From: Ascarosepion bandense
Lineage: Eukaryota > Mollusca > Cephalopoda > Sepiida > Sepiidae
Reading direction: 5' to 3'
Assembly: GCA_037127315.1 (NCBI GenBank)
Contig: JBBBDQ010001293.1
Coordinates: forward strand, 2,974,501-3,038,500
Length of the DNA stretch: 64,000 bases
Shown here piece after piece: positions 20,530-31,689 of the stretch. The notes below the pieces were generated by a model. That model worked only from the letters and a program-made list of their open reading frames with translations, did no database searches and had not been told where the DNA came from. Made by a program: the position numbers and the translations under genes. Every line of letters begins with the position of its first letter. The first letter of the stretch is position 1.

Positions 20530-21180
20530 GGGCGTCTCGAGGTGGTGTAATTGTTAGCAAGCTTGTCTCGCTAGAATCATTACAAATGAGTTTGAGTTTA
20601 AGTTTTGTTTAACGGCATATCAACCTCTGTGGGTTATTTAATGCCAAAATGGTGGGAGTTTAAGGTATTTTTTTATAATGTTCGGTTGATCTAGTCAGAT
20701 TTTCATGAACATTTTTATTTTTATTCTTCTTTATTTTAGAAAACTGAAAATGTCTTCTAGTTTTTTATTCAAAAATGTTTTGTTGAGAATATTTTTTTTT
20801 CCTTCAAAATCTGTTATGGTAATTTTTTCTTCAAAAATGTATCATTGGTAATATTTTTCTTTAGAAAATGTATATATTTCTATAAATGTTTATTTTTATA
20901 CTTTCATAGTGTTTTGATCCCACTTTGGGGGGGGGGGGGTTAACTATTTGCCCATAGCTGGGACCCTAACAGGTGCTACAATTCCGGGTCAGAATGGACC
21001 TGGGAATAACAGCAATTAAAAGGTGATTCCATGCTCACAATCAGAGGCTTTGCTGTCGAATGCAGTTTACCGTCATACCCAGGACCCATTACAACTGAGC
21101 AGTGAGTTTGATCCTCACTGGGTGTTCCATACTTTCGGCCCTGTGCCACATTTAAGCTGCGCTTAGAAAATCACCATAAA
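20530..21180 (+). mobile_element. tRNA-Gln-like SINE, split by a 0.5-kb insertion
   Basis: The left piece (20541-20590) has the A-box-like GGTGGTGTAATTGTTAGCA expected of a tRNA-Gln/Glu-like head. The right piece (21087-21180) has the B-box-like GAGTTTGATCCTCAC, then CTTTCGGCCCTGTGCCACAT and GCGCTTAGAAAATCA. The unbroken copy at 29408-29550 shows both pieces in register, so the segment in between is an insertion. Confidence 0.75.
20591..21086 (+). mobile_element. Non-autonomous repeat inserted in a SINE, 13-bp flanking duplication
   Basis: The 496-bp insert is flanked by CATTACAAATGAG (20578-20590) and CATTACAACTGAG (21087-21099), 12 of 13 identical, a likely target duplication. Inside are ATATCAACCTCTGTGGGTTA, several A/T-rich direct repeats of the type AAAATGT.T..TTG.TAATAT, and TTGCCCATAGCTGGGACCCT. 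A second copy is at 47160-47660 and partial copies near 36490 and 42660. No coding capacity; a poly-G of ten residues lies at about 20929-20938. Confidence 0.7.
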
Positions 21181-21288
21181 ACATGTACTGAAATAGAAAT
21201 TTCTAATGAAATTAACTTTGTTAGGAACAAGGCAATGAGTATGATGGATCCAGTTTCAGTTATTAATTCAATGAGAAAAAGAAACACA

Positions 21289-21341
<53 letters not shown>

Positions 21342-21935
21342 TAGCAACAGTGTTTTGTAAGTCTATTTCTGCTGGTTGTAGGTTGGCCCACACAAGAAAT
21401 GTCAGTATTAGTCAACACTAAAATAAATATCATATTTGTTTTACTATATTTAAGATGAAAACATTTCACATTTTTTCACTGGAGGAAAAATAGAAAATTA
21501 TAACTTTCTTTTCTTTAATTAACTCACGTGCTTATATTACTGCCTTTTCAGAGACATGGATATTTTTACGATAAGATTTTCAGACATTAATCTTCTGCAA
21601 TGAAGTACAGAATTTACCAATAAATTGGAAATCATGCATTGCATAGAAAACAGTAGATATGACTAACAAACTTTCATTAATCATTGATTCATGATTATAC
21701 GGGACTGTCTACAAAACTTGGTCATTGCAATATGAGATAACCGTAAAACCGAAACAAAATGACCAGACTCATTATGCTTTTCAACTTACACAGATTTGGA
21801 AATAAACGTTGTTCTAAATGCTAAGGTGGGGGGAATAGCGTAACGTGACCAAAATAAAATTACGGTTTGGATGCATTTTAATACGAGTACGCCAAGAGTA
21901 TAAATATTTTACTGATAGTGAATTTCTTTCTTTCT
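21181..21935. other. No gene seen; AC/GA microsatellite at 21285-21339
   Basis: AT-rich sequence with a compound (AC)n(AG)n microsatellite; otherwise nothing recognised. Confidence 0.5.
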
Positions 21936-22140
21936 TTATCTATCTATCTATCTATCTATCTATACGTGTGTCTGTGTCCATATTTTAGGGATTTTAACGC
22001 AAGTAAGATAATAAATCCACTTAGACGTAAAATATTACTGAGTCTTAAGAGAATATCACAAAAATAATATTAAGGAGAGAGAACAATAAAAGAACAACAA
22101 TAAAGATGACGACTGTCATTGTTTTAAATCTGTGAAGATC

Positions 22141-23013
<873 letters not shown>

Positions 23014-23016
<3 letters not shown>

Positions 23017-23296
23017 GCTCTAATTACGATTGAGTACTCTAGAGAAGAAAATTTGAAAAACTGCTACCACTTCGACGATATATGCATAATTCTTTAGCAA
23101 TGATTTGAGTTCTTTCGGTTACTGACGTGGACATACGCTGCTTATATATAACACGCTAAAATTTCCCTTCTCTGATTCCATATGTATATGACTTAAGGGT
23201 TAACGATTTTGACACCAAATCCCGGCCGGAGGCAAGAGTATGTCAAGCCAGACTGATAAGATGTGATACAGCAAAACAGGCTTGTATATGAATGAC
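23014..23296 (+). mobile_element. tRNA-like/hammerhead element, mutated core
   Basis: The leader (GCTCTAATTACGATTGAGTA) and AACACGCTAAAATTTC (about 23150) match the array at 33781-34305. A B-box-like AAATCCCGGCC segment follows, then CTGATAAG at 23253-23260 and GCAAAACAGGCTTGTA. Two core changes (G8 to A, GAAA to CAAAA) predict an inactive ribozyme. Confidence 0.65.
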
Positions 23297-23431
23297 GTGC
23301 ACACACACACACACACATACACACACACACACATATATATATATCTATATATATTTCCAGGTGCTAACTTAAAAGTGCTTAGATTTCAGCATAAACCAAA
23401 TTGAATTAAACATATAATAAATAACAAATGC

Positions 23432-23481
<50 letters not shown>

Positions 23482-23520
23482 ATATATATATATATATATA
23501 TATGCATATTATCCTATAAT
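23297..23520. repeat. (AC)n/(AT)n and (ATCT)n(AT)n microsatellites
   Basis: Compound AC/AT run at 23299-23352 and (ATCT)n passing to (AT)n at 23430-23502. Confidence 0.9.
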
Positions 23521-24394
23521 ATAATGTTCAAATAATTCATTTCATATATATATATATATGATTTGTCGCTACCACAGTATACTTTAGGTTTAAATCTTCA
23601 GATATCATACTGCAAAGAAGTAATAAGGAACTTCATTTTGGCGTTTACAGAAAATCTACCACCAAGAAAGTCGTGATCATTCCTTCCTTGTAACAAGATT
23701 AAATCTGGCATAATTATAAGTTTCTATTTAAGAGCACTAAAAATATATTATCCCAATGCCCACCCGAATAAAATTATTCATTATTATTATCTATTATTCA
23801 TAGAAATCACTTTCAAACACCTTCAATTTACTCATTAATTCCCCCATAATGCTAAGAGAAATGCATATAAATTATATACTCGCAAAAAGGTTATATTATT
23901 AGCAAAATAACAATGATAATAAAGTAGATAAATATAAACACATAATACAACCTACTGATTCGTAACATCCACTATCCAAAACAATTTATCCAATCTAAAC
24001 ACCATGAGAAAAATCACAGAAACGTTCTAAACAATTATGGATATATTCAGATCCAAAAATTCTCATAACAATAATAATTTTGAAGCAGGTATATATAAAA
24101 TTGACAGAACTACTTAAGATACGTTGAGGACCCTTCCAAAAATTAAAAACAAAGTGTATATGAATACAAAAGGATTCGTATGCACCGCAATTTATCAAAT
24201 ACATAAGTTATGAAAAGAAATAAATTTAACCATAACTTTGATCTAAAGAATGCTTTTTATCAAAATATAAAATAAATTACTCAGACGAAAATTCTAAAGA
24301 GAGCCGCTATTGAATCTTATCGAAATATATATACGCATCGGTTTGTTTCAAATTTCTTCGTTCTTGAAAGAACAACTTCCTTTCCATGCCAATA
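23521..24394. other. No gene seen; strongly AT-rich
   Basis: A-rich on the plus strand with no recognised family. The short minus-strand frame at 23995-24204 has no motif. Confidence 0.4.
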
Positions 24395-24725
24395 TCAGTG
24401 AGTCATTTAAGTGCCATACGTGAAACATGCTTTGGCAATCATGACTCAAAAGAGGCATAACTGACTGGGATAAAGATTTTCCCGCAGTAGTTTGCCATTA
24501 CTTTCTGCTGTAGACTGGTCACCAGCTAATGATACCGAAAACAATACATCTTGCTATTTAACCCATAGCTGAAGGTAGAAGGGATGGAATACTACCTTTC
24601 CCAAGGTTATTTACACGTAAGTGAATGCAACGAATTCAACTGGAATTCGAACTTGACTTTCTGATTTCACCTTTCGAGGTGCACCACAACGCATATCCAC
24701 TGCATCACAATGCACATCCTGCAAA
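24395..24725 (-). mobile_element. SINE body copy
   Basis: Minus-strand copy: GTCATTTAAGTGCCATACGT, the hairpin arms (GACTCAAAAGAGGCATAACT, two changes), AGACTGGTCACCAGCTAATG, CCCATAGCTGAAGGTAGAAG, ACCTTTCCCAAGGTTATTTA and GGAATTCGAACTTGACTTTC. The head end around 24700 has a short internal duplication. Confidence 0.85.
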
Positions 24726-24759
24726 GATGCATGTCTAAAAATGTTAAAAATGCAGAGAA

Positions 24760-25401
24760 AATGGTTAAATTCATGACCCCATTTTAAAAATATATGTCTA
24801 TTATGTTTAATCATAAGCCATTCGTATTTTGGTTTTAATTTCAGATTAAAATAAAGACAAATATTGACCATCATTTGGATATTTTTATTATGCTGGTTCC
24901 AAGCTTTCGGTTCACATGAGCCAGATTCAGAGAGGCTACAGGAACATTAACATAAAGACATCCACCATCAAAGATAATTTCATCTTGTGTTGACATAAAG
25001 CATTGCTAAGTAACCATAATAGCTACCGAATAGCTGACTCAGGTCGTAAATTTGTAATGCGGTTTTATGGCATCACACAACGTGAGAGACCAAAATGTCA
25101 ACATAACCATATGTTTAAATGCAATGTAATATGTTGCGACTCGATTGAAATCTGATTTTATTAAGTGTGGTTGCTTTGATTTCATGTAGATTTCCTCCAG
25201 TATCTGAAGGTTCTTTTAATTATGTGCATGTGTGAGTATTATTGTGTTATCGACTAAAATCTGTCTAGTATTATCGACATGGCTATGTTTCTCTAAGAAA
25301 TGTTGTTTAATTGAACTATGATCAGAAAGGTGGCAAGTAAATCTACAGGAGAGCGTGGTTCTAGTTATGTTTATGTTTAGAAAATTATCTGCTCCTCGAT
25401 A

Positions 25402-25404
<3 letters not shown>
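24760..25404 (-). repeat. Dispersed repeat shared with 50110-50547 (inverted)
   Basis: Minus-strand reading gives CATAAAACCGCATTACAAAT, later CTGAATCTGGCTCATGTGAA then CCGAAAGCTTGGAACC, and ATGATTAAACATAATAGACA, in the same order as the plus-strand copy at 50110-50547. The CTGA...GCCGAAAGC block resembles a decayed hammerhead core as found at Penelope-like element ends, so a Penelope link is possible but unproven. Confidence 0.6.
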
Positions 25405-25457
<53 letters not shown>

Positions 25458-25724
25458 TTGAATAACATAATTAACACACTTTCGTATCAGTTAGCATCTT
25501 TCACAGCTTGTCTAAAGCTTTCGGATAACCTGATGAATATAAGTATTTTTTAATTCAAAATTTTGTAAGAATCAATAACAATTTCACTCTTTTAAATAAA
25601 TACTTGTTGCAAAATAAAATCTTTGTATTTGCCTAGATAAAGTCAAACCGAGATGAAATTACGCCGGGTAAGTTTTTTCTCTTTAAAAATTTTGTCTTCT
25701 TAAAGACATCTAGAATTTTGTATC
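25405..25724. other. (TA)n at 25405-25453, then no recognised feature
   Basis: TA dinucleotide run followed by AT-rich unique-looking sequence. Confidence 0.6.
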
Positions 25725-25885
25725 CTCTCTATTATAATAAAGAGCGTTGCGTCATCCACAGGCAGTCCTGTTTCGCTGTAACACAGGTCATCAGTACGTA
25801 GACATCCGATTGAAACCCGACCGAATTGACATTAGGAAGCGATTCTGACCTCAAAGCGATGGGCGCTAGGTTGGAGAAAGGCGGA
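25725..25885 (-). mobile_element. tRNA-like/hammerhead element, minus strand
   Basis: On the minus strand a B-box-like GGGTTTCAATCGGATG is followed by CTGATGA (25795-25789), CCTGTGTTACAG as stem II region, CGAAAC (about 25776-25771), AGGACTGCC and TGTGGATGACG. The last string matches the sequence just after the cleavage site of the 34091 copy. The base before the cleavage site's C is C instead of U, which should impair activity. Confidence 0.65.
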
Positions 25886-25939
25886 CTTCAGTGCGCTATA
25901 TACACAATATTGACACACGCATAATCACTCGTTTCACGC

Positions 25940-25944
25940 TGCTG

Positions 25945-25996
<52 letters not shown>

Positions 25997-26114
25997 CAAT
26001 AGCGAGTCTGCGCCGGCTCAGTTCGTTCTCTTTCCTACCAGATATTGAAATTTCCTTGCACTTTAACAGTGCTTTATTATTTAATATTTTCCCAATAATA
26101 ATGCCGTCGAATAA

Positions 26115-26170
<56 letters not shown>
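25940..26170. repeat. (GA)n and (TA)n microsatellites
   Basis: (GA)n at about 25944-25995 and (TA)n at about 26118-26170, with an 110-bp spacer. The overlapping long frames are simple-repeat translations. Confidence 0.9.
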
Positions 26171-26173
<3 letters not shown>

Positions 26174-26410
26174 CACGTTTATTGAACAGGTTAAGAGGCT
26201 TTCTCTTTTCCAATCTTCTCACTTTGGTTTCTTTTTTTTTAATTGAAGTAGACAGATCTATCTATCGCCCGGTTCACACTCCACTATTGAACAGGTTAAG
26301 AGGCTCATCCCTTGTTCCCTGTTTAGGATGTGGTTTCCGGTTTTCTCTTTTCCAATCTTTTCACTATTACGTAGCCCCCTGCACATCAGTGGCGTTACTG
26401 CCTTGCTCGA
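26171..26410 (+). mobile_element. 156-bp minisatellite unit(s) on a LINE-A 3' tail
   Basis: One full and one partial unit (ATTGAACAGGTTAAGAGGCT twice, at about 26180 and 26285; TCTATCTATCGCCCGGTTCA; GTTTCCGGTTTTCTCTTTTC) end in TACGTAGCCCCCTGCACATC and AGTGGCG, the LINE-A 3' terminus. Other copies are at 29656-30370, 42075-42243 and 42773-43119. The unit carries no RT coding sequence, so it is a non-autonomous passenger that borrowed the LINE tail. Confidence 0.8.
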
Positions 26411-26842
26411 TTATATATATATATATATATATAATCTTAAATTATTTGTCCTCACTTGTAACAGCAGCGGTACACTCATTTATGCATAATAAACATTTCA
26501 CGTGTTTGTTATTGGTATCTTTATTAGGAATATGAAACATGTTCATATATTCGATAAAAATTGCTGCGTTGTAGACAAACTTTGTGTTGCCTTAATTAGT
26601 TTGAATTTCTTATTTGCAATATACTTTTTGTTTTACTTTTTCCATTTTGTTTTGTGTTTCATAATCTAGTCTCATTCTGGTAAATTTTACATTTTACACT
26701 TGTTAAGTAGCTTGTATTGGAGATTAAGATTCGAAAATCAGCGTGATTTTAACTGTCACCTCTGTTCTATGGGGTTTGTTTGAACAGGTCTGTACACTAT
26801 CGATTCGACGAGAAAAGATAAACAACAGTTTTCGTTAAACTG

Positions 26843-26890
<48 letters not shown>

Positions 26891-27071
26891 TATTCTTAAA
26901 TTATAACATGGATATGTTACAATATCACTACAAAAGTAGCTATTCTATTATTATATATATAAATATATATAGAAATAAATATATACTGTCAAAAAATACA
27001 TTTTTAAACTTACAACTTTTTAGTAGCTTTTCCGATACATATTAAGACAGTATACGTGAATCATCATTATG

Positions 27072-27126
<55 letters not shown>

Positions 27127-27171
27127 AATGTATGTAAGTATACTTGGGCAGCAAGCTTTCTTTCAAGCCAC
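26411..27171. other. AT-rich; relative of the 11.8-kb foldback tail at about 26990-27072
   Basis: (TA)n runs at about 26846-26886 and 27073-27121. Between them CATATTAAGACAGTATACGT (27036-27055), preceded by CTTTTTAGTAGCTTTTCCG, repeats the right end of the foldback element at 11651-11829, here with only one recognisable arm. Confidence 0.6.
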
Positions 27172-27291
27172 TTTCATTGAATAAGGCCGACAAGGAAGAT
27201 TTTAAACATTTTTTAAATATTTTTTGTGTGGATGCTGAAAGAAAAAGGAAAAAATAATAAAAATCTTCTTTGTTGACCGTATTCAATGAAA
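27172..27291. mobile_element. Short foldback element, about 31-bp inverted arms
   Basis: Left arm TTCATTGAATAAGGCCGACA... from 27173 and right arm ...TGTTGACCGTATTCAATGAA ending 27290 are reverse complementary with two or three mismatches, around a core of about 55 bp. Size and structure suit a MITE remnant. Confidence 0.65.
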
Positions 27292-28339
27292 TATATCTAT
27301 ATATCTTTGTGTGTGCGTATGAATGGTAATGGCATTTATTCTGTTGTTGTTAAATGATTAGTACTATCGATATTTGAACGATAATATTTTCATTTCTATT
27401 TCTTTAAAAATATTCAATTTGATTTAGCATTTTGATTGATTCTACTTTTCTATTTATTGAATAAAAGCGTCACTAAATCAATAAAGAAATCAATTGATTA
27501 TGTCGGATAGACGATTTGTTCAAGTGTAGCCATGCGGACAATGTAACGAATAAAGTAATAAGTGAATTAACTCAGCGTCAATAAATAGACCAACAAGAAG
27601 AAAAGTGATTGAAATATCGATCAGATGGTAACAAACATTCAAATTCCAATATGTTTCACTTTTCTTATTTGCCCATTGGTTAGTGTTAGTTATTGATTGA
27701 AAACAATTTATTGATTAAAAACTGAACGGAAAGTAGCTAAAGCAAAGATTTCAAAAGAAAGAAATATTAATTATTAACTTAGCAGACGACAGAAAAATAT
27801 TGAGAATTATCTTCTAATTAATTAAGGCGTCTGACGTTCTGACCTGTACGCAGAATTGACACGGTGTGTGGGGTGAGCCATTTGAAGTAGAGGATAGCAC
27901 ATTGGTAAGCTGATGAGAATAAAAATCGATAAATGATTATTATAAATATGATTAATAAAGATAATAATTTGTTAAAAAAAAGTCATTTGCTTATCGATTT
28001 GGGATTTTCATTTTTTTGCTGAGAAATTTTCACGATTTTCCATCGATAAGAATAAGGAATTAAGACATTTTTCAGTTATTTCAATCAATACATCTCCATG
28101 TATTTCCTTTCTGTTATGATAGGTTACAAAGTACATTAGTTTCCCTTGATAGATATAATATGTAATCTACTTATCAGTCGACCCGCGTATTAACTTGATT
28201 ATCTTTTCCTATGAAAGAACATGCTTATCTGCTTCATCTCAGTTAAAATTCAAACGTAGAAGCTTTTAATTATCCATGGCTATATTTTTGTACTAACTGT
28301 TCATGCAATACAAGGCTCAAGGACAACTTAATGTCTAGG
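27292..28339. other. No gene seen; AT-rich
   Basis: About 1 kb with frequent ATTGATT/AATCAAT motifs and no coding potential. Confidence 0.45.
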
Positions 28340-28465
28340 ATTACTATCAGGTTGTTCGGAAAATAATGTCTTATTTCAGCGTTAAATTTTACTTCTGAAA
28401 CAATAGTTAAACTTTGTTTAAATCAGTCAAAATAGGAACCTTGAACATTTCTACATTTCTACCAG
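28340..28465 (+). mobile_element. Possible mariner 5' end
   Basis: AGGTTGTTCGGAAAATAATG at about 28349 resembles the outer inverted repeat of a mariner lineage, followed by AT-rich sequence without coding. A paired right end was not found. Confidence 0.3.
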
Positions 28466-28612
28466 TGGACACTTCAGCGTGGTGTAATGGTCATGAAGCT
28501 TGTTTTGATATACCATTTATGCTTGAATAGTGAATCTTATTCCCTCTGGGTGCTCCGTACCTTCGGCCTTGTGCTACATCTAAGCCATATTTAGTAAATG
28601 AATATAAAATTC
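28466..28612 (+). mobile_element. tRNA-Gln-like SINE copy
   Basis: GTGGTGTAATGGTCATGAAG (A-box type) followed by CTCTGGGTGCTCCGTACCTT, CGGCCTTGTGCTACATCTAA and the ATTTAGTAAATGA end, matching the 29408 copy. Confidence 0.7.
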
Positions 28613-28994
28613 TGTCTTCGAGTTAAAAGATTTTTTATGACGATAAATCACTAAAGGTTTAGGCGCCAAAATATCTTTGAATATATTTCCTATATATTCT
28701 TCGAAATTGAATGTCTTTTGGATTAAAACATTATGAGGATGCTTGAATTAGTGTAAGTCAGTAGACGAGAGATGATGAGAATATGATGAATACCAAAAAG
28801 TCCTGTATCCAAAATCGGTGAGGTTCTGCAGTGTTATACTGGCAAAATATTGTCGGGTATTGTCGTGAAGAGGCACTGGACATCATCGATTAAACAATAC
28901 CGGTCGCAATTTATTCAGTTGCTGGCTGTAAACTACAACAGTGAGTGGTTAGATTCCAGAAAGTTTTACTGGATAAGGCCAGTAGCCGTCACAA
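28613..28994. other. No gene seen
   Basis: AT-rich sequence with no recognised element. Confidence 0.4.
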
Positions 28995-29216
28995 GTCAGT
29001 CAGTCAGTTAAGTGCCACACGTGATACACGCTTGGGCGATCATGTCTCGAAAGAGACATGACTGACTGGGCAGAAGATTGTCCCGCAGAAGGCTGCCATT
29101 GCTTTCCGTGGTAGACTGGTTGCCGAGCAAGGCTATAGAATCCAATCTGTCCTACTACGTAACCCATAACTGGAAGGAAGAGACGGATTAATACCTTTCC
29201 CAAGGGTTGAATACAA
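28995..29216 (-). mobile_element. SINE body copy, head truncated
   Basis: Well-kept minus-strand 3' half: CAGTCAGTTAAGTGCCACAC, perfect hairpin arms (CATGTCTC/GAGACATG), GTAGACTGGTTGCCGAGCAA, CCTTTCCCAAGGGT. It stops abruptly at about 29208, next to the palindrome that follows. Confidence 0.88.
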
Positions 29217-29348
29217 TGAAAAAAAAACCTTAAACTTTCCAAAGTCGAAATTGTAACAAGACAAGATTATGGGGACTGTCACAAGACAATTCCCATAATC
29301 TTGTCTTGTTACAATTTCGATTTTGAAAAGTTTTAGGGGTTTTTTTTG
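29217..29348. repeat. Long palindrome next to truncated SINE
   Basis: The left arm at about 29220-29278 (CTTTCCAAAGTCGAAATTGT, AACAAGACAAGATTATGGG) and the right arm at about 29290-29345 (CCCATAATCTTGTCTTGTTA, CAATTTCGATTTTGAAAAG) are near-perfect inverted repeats with an about 11-bp loop. It is probably a foldback element; it could also be a scar of SINE-associated rearrangement. Confidence 0.75.
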
Positions 29349-29407
29349 CGATCAAATAATTGTGTACGATTGTCATAAATGATCCATATCATATTACAAA
29401 TTTTGCT

Positions 29408-29550
29408 GTGGCACCTAGCAGTGGCGTAATGGTTAGTAAGATTGTCTCGCTCGAACCTATTGTAACTAAGTAGTGAGTCCCATCCTTACTGGATAGCCTA
29501 TGCTTTTGACCTTGTGCTACATCTTAGCGACGCTTAGAAAATCAGTATTA
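29408..29550 (+). mobile_element. tRNA-Gln-like SINE, best copy
   Basis: A-box region GGCGTAATGGTTAGTAAG (about 29423) and B-box-like GAGTCCCATCC (about 29482) stand about 60 bp apart, then CTTTTGACCTTGTGCTACAT and GCGACGCTTAGAAAATCA. Promoter boxes plus a fixed unrelated tail mark it as a tRNA-derived SINE; the head most resembles tRNA-Gln. Confidence 0.75.
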
Positions 29551-29655
29551 CAAATTGAGGTGATCTAGCATCGAACCTATATCAAAACGTCGAAGTCTTT
29601 GAAATTCAGCGCGTTGAACCCATTTATTGATTTTAATCACTTAGCTTTTTTTTAA

Positions 29656-30370
29656 AATTATATCACCCCGAGCAAGGCGGTAAGGCCACTGGTGCACAGG
29701 GGGCTACGTAAGAGTGAATAGATTGGAAAAGAGAAAGCCGGAAACCACATCCTAAAGAGGGAAAAAGGGACGAGCCTCTACACCTGTTTAAAAGACGTGG
29801 GTGGAGTGTGAACCGGGCGATAGTTCAATCTATCTACTCCAACTGAAAAAAAAATAAACAAAAAAGAAAAGTGAAAAGATTGGAAAAGAGAAAGCCGGAA
29901 ACAACATCCTAAAGAGGGAACAAGGGATGAGCCTCTACACCTGTTCAAAAGACGTGAGTGAAGTGTGAACCGGACTATAGTTCAATCTATCTACTCCAAT
30001 TGAAAAAAAATCAACAAAAAAGAAAAGTGAAAAGATTGGAAAAGAGAAAGCCGGAAACCACATCCTAAACAGGGAACAAGGGATGAGCCTCTACACCTGT
30101 TCAATAGACGTGGGTGGAGTGTGAACCGGACTATAGTTCAATCTATCTACTCCAATTGAAAAAAAATAAACACAAAAGAAAATTGAAAAGTTTGGAAAAG
30201 AGAAAGCCGGAAACTACATCCTAAAGAGGGAACAAGGGATGAGCCTCTATACCTGTTCATTAGACGTGGGTGAAGTGTGAATTGGTCGATAGTTCAGTCT
30301 ATCTACTCCAATTGAAAAAAAATAAACAAAAAAGAAAAGTGAAAAGATTGGAAAAGAGAAAGCCGGAAAT
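29656..30370 (-). repeat. Tandem 156-bp minisatellite attached to LINE-A 3' tail
   Basis: LINE-A tail at 29663-29714 (TATCACCCCGAGCAAGGCGG ... CAGGGGGCTACG), then four and a part units. The marker GGAAAAGAGAAAGCCGG starts at 29725, 29882, 30038, 30194 and 30350, spacing 157, 156, 156 and 156. Each unit has CACATCCTAAA.AGGGAACAA-like, GCCTCTACACCTGTT, GTGGAGTGTGAACCGG and TCTATCTACTCCAATTGAAA. Units differ by a few substitutions, so the array is recent. Confidence 0.92.
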
Positions 30371-30589
30371 TCCATGTACTATATCTGTTGTATCGTGGAG
30401 GAATGACAATACACAGATATAAGTAAGTAATATATTTATTCTCGGTAGATACAGTAGTACATGTCCGTGTAGGATGGCAACGACTCGTGAGTTGAGTAGA
30501 CAACGACCGTACTAGCCGTCGGCTGCCGAATCCACCGTCGCTACTCGATATTAGTCCATTATATATTGTGAACTGTATGTCATGTGTTC

Positions 30590-31400
30590 GAGCTACATCA
30601 CAAGAATATCTCTTCAGGACGTAGACCTCATGGGCCTTTACATCTCCCTATCCCTTGTAGGTTTTAACACCCCTTCCTGTTATTCCGCTCAATCTCCCTT
30701 CCGCCATTTATCTGCTCAAGTTCATCAGGTATGTCACGCGTCGCTTTCTCTTGTCTCTCCTTCCCGCTAACCGTCCCGTGAGATTCAAATTTTCCAAGCC
30801 CTCCTTATTCAATATATGTCCCAGTTACTTCAGCTGTTTTTTCCTGATATCAAGTATCAGTTTCATTTTCGTGTCCATCCCTTCCAAAACATCGTTGTTG
30901 CTCACGTATTCAGTCCATGATATCATCAGAATCCTTCTGTAGAACCAGATTTCGGTAGCTGCAAGTCTTTCCTTCATTAATGATGTGATTGTTTAGCATT
31001 CGCTGCTATAGTGAAGGACAGACATAACAATCGAGTACTCTCTTCTTTGTCTCCAGCCAAATCTTCCTGTCTCTCAATATTCCATTCAGCTTCTGTAATG
31101 CATCCTTGGCCATGCCAATACCCCTTACGATTTCAGTGTTGCACTTTTTTCTCAGTTTTGACACTTCCCAGGTATTAAAATTTCTATACTTGTTCGACTT
31201 TACGAACTCCGACTTGTAGTTGGCATTTCATGCTCTTTTTTTACTGATTAGCATGCTTTCAGTTTTCTTGTAGTTTCTCTGTAGTCTTTTCTTTCCACTT
31301 TCTGTAAGGGGTCGTACAGTTTTCATTTGGCCCTGGCTAACTCAATTTCACTATTCTGGACAGAGTTTATAATATCGTACCGTGGAATATCTTCTTACAA
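30590..31400 (-). pseudogene. LINE-B (RTE-like) 3' half, degraded
   Basis: Plus-strand text runs parallel to 53700-54450: CAGGACGTAGACCTCATGGG (cf. 53718), CACGTATTCAGTCCATGATA, ATCCTTCTGTAGAACCAGAT, GCATCCTTGGCCATGCCAAT and GCATGCTTTCAGTTTTCTTG. On the minus strand these encode the post-RT C-terminus and the region after YADD. Many frameshifts; both ends fade into unrelated sequence. Confidence 0.85.
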
Positions 31401-31689
31401 AAGTGGAAGGAAAACCTTTAAAAACCCTAAATGAATTCGGATAGATATTTTTTATAAATTTTTAGGCCTCTCTGTCACGCAAATGTGTAGTCGTATCATT
31501 ATAACAAATTGAGTCTGATAAAATCCTGTAGTGCTAAACTATTTCCAATTTGTCATACAATTTATACAATACTGTTCTTAATATATAAAAAATATATATC
31601 TCATATCTTCAGTCGAATACATTTCTGATTTAACTTATCGAGATCCGTTTGTCTTTCTGACGACCGTCTATATATAGATAAGGTTCAGT

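Noticed and set aside
25891..26535. 214-codon open frame
   Set aside because: Runs through (GA)n, (TA)n and the minisatellite/LINE tail; no protein family, frame kept open by simple repeats.
29715..30370. CRISPR-like array
   Set aside because: The 156-bp units are contiguous tandem repeats with no unique spacers, in a eukaryotic context.
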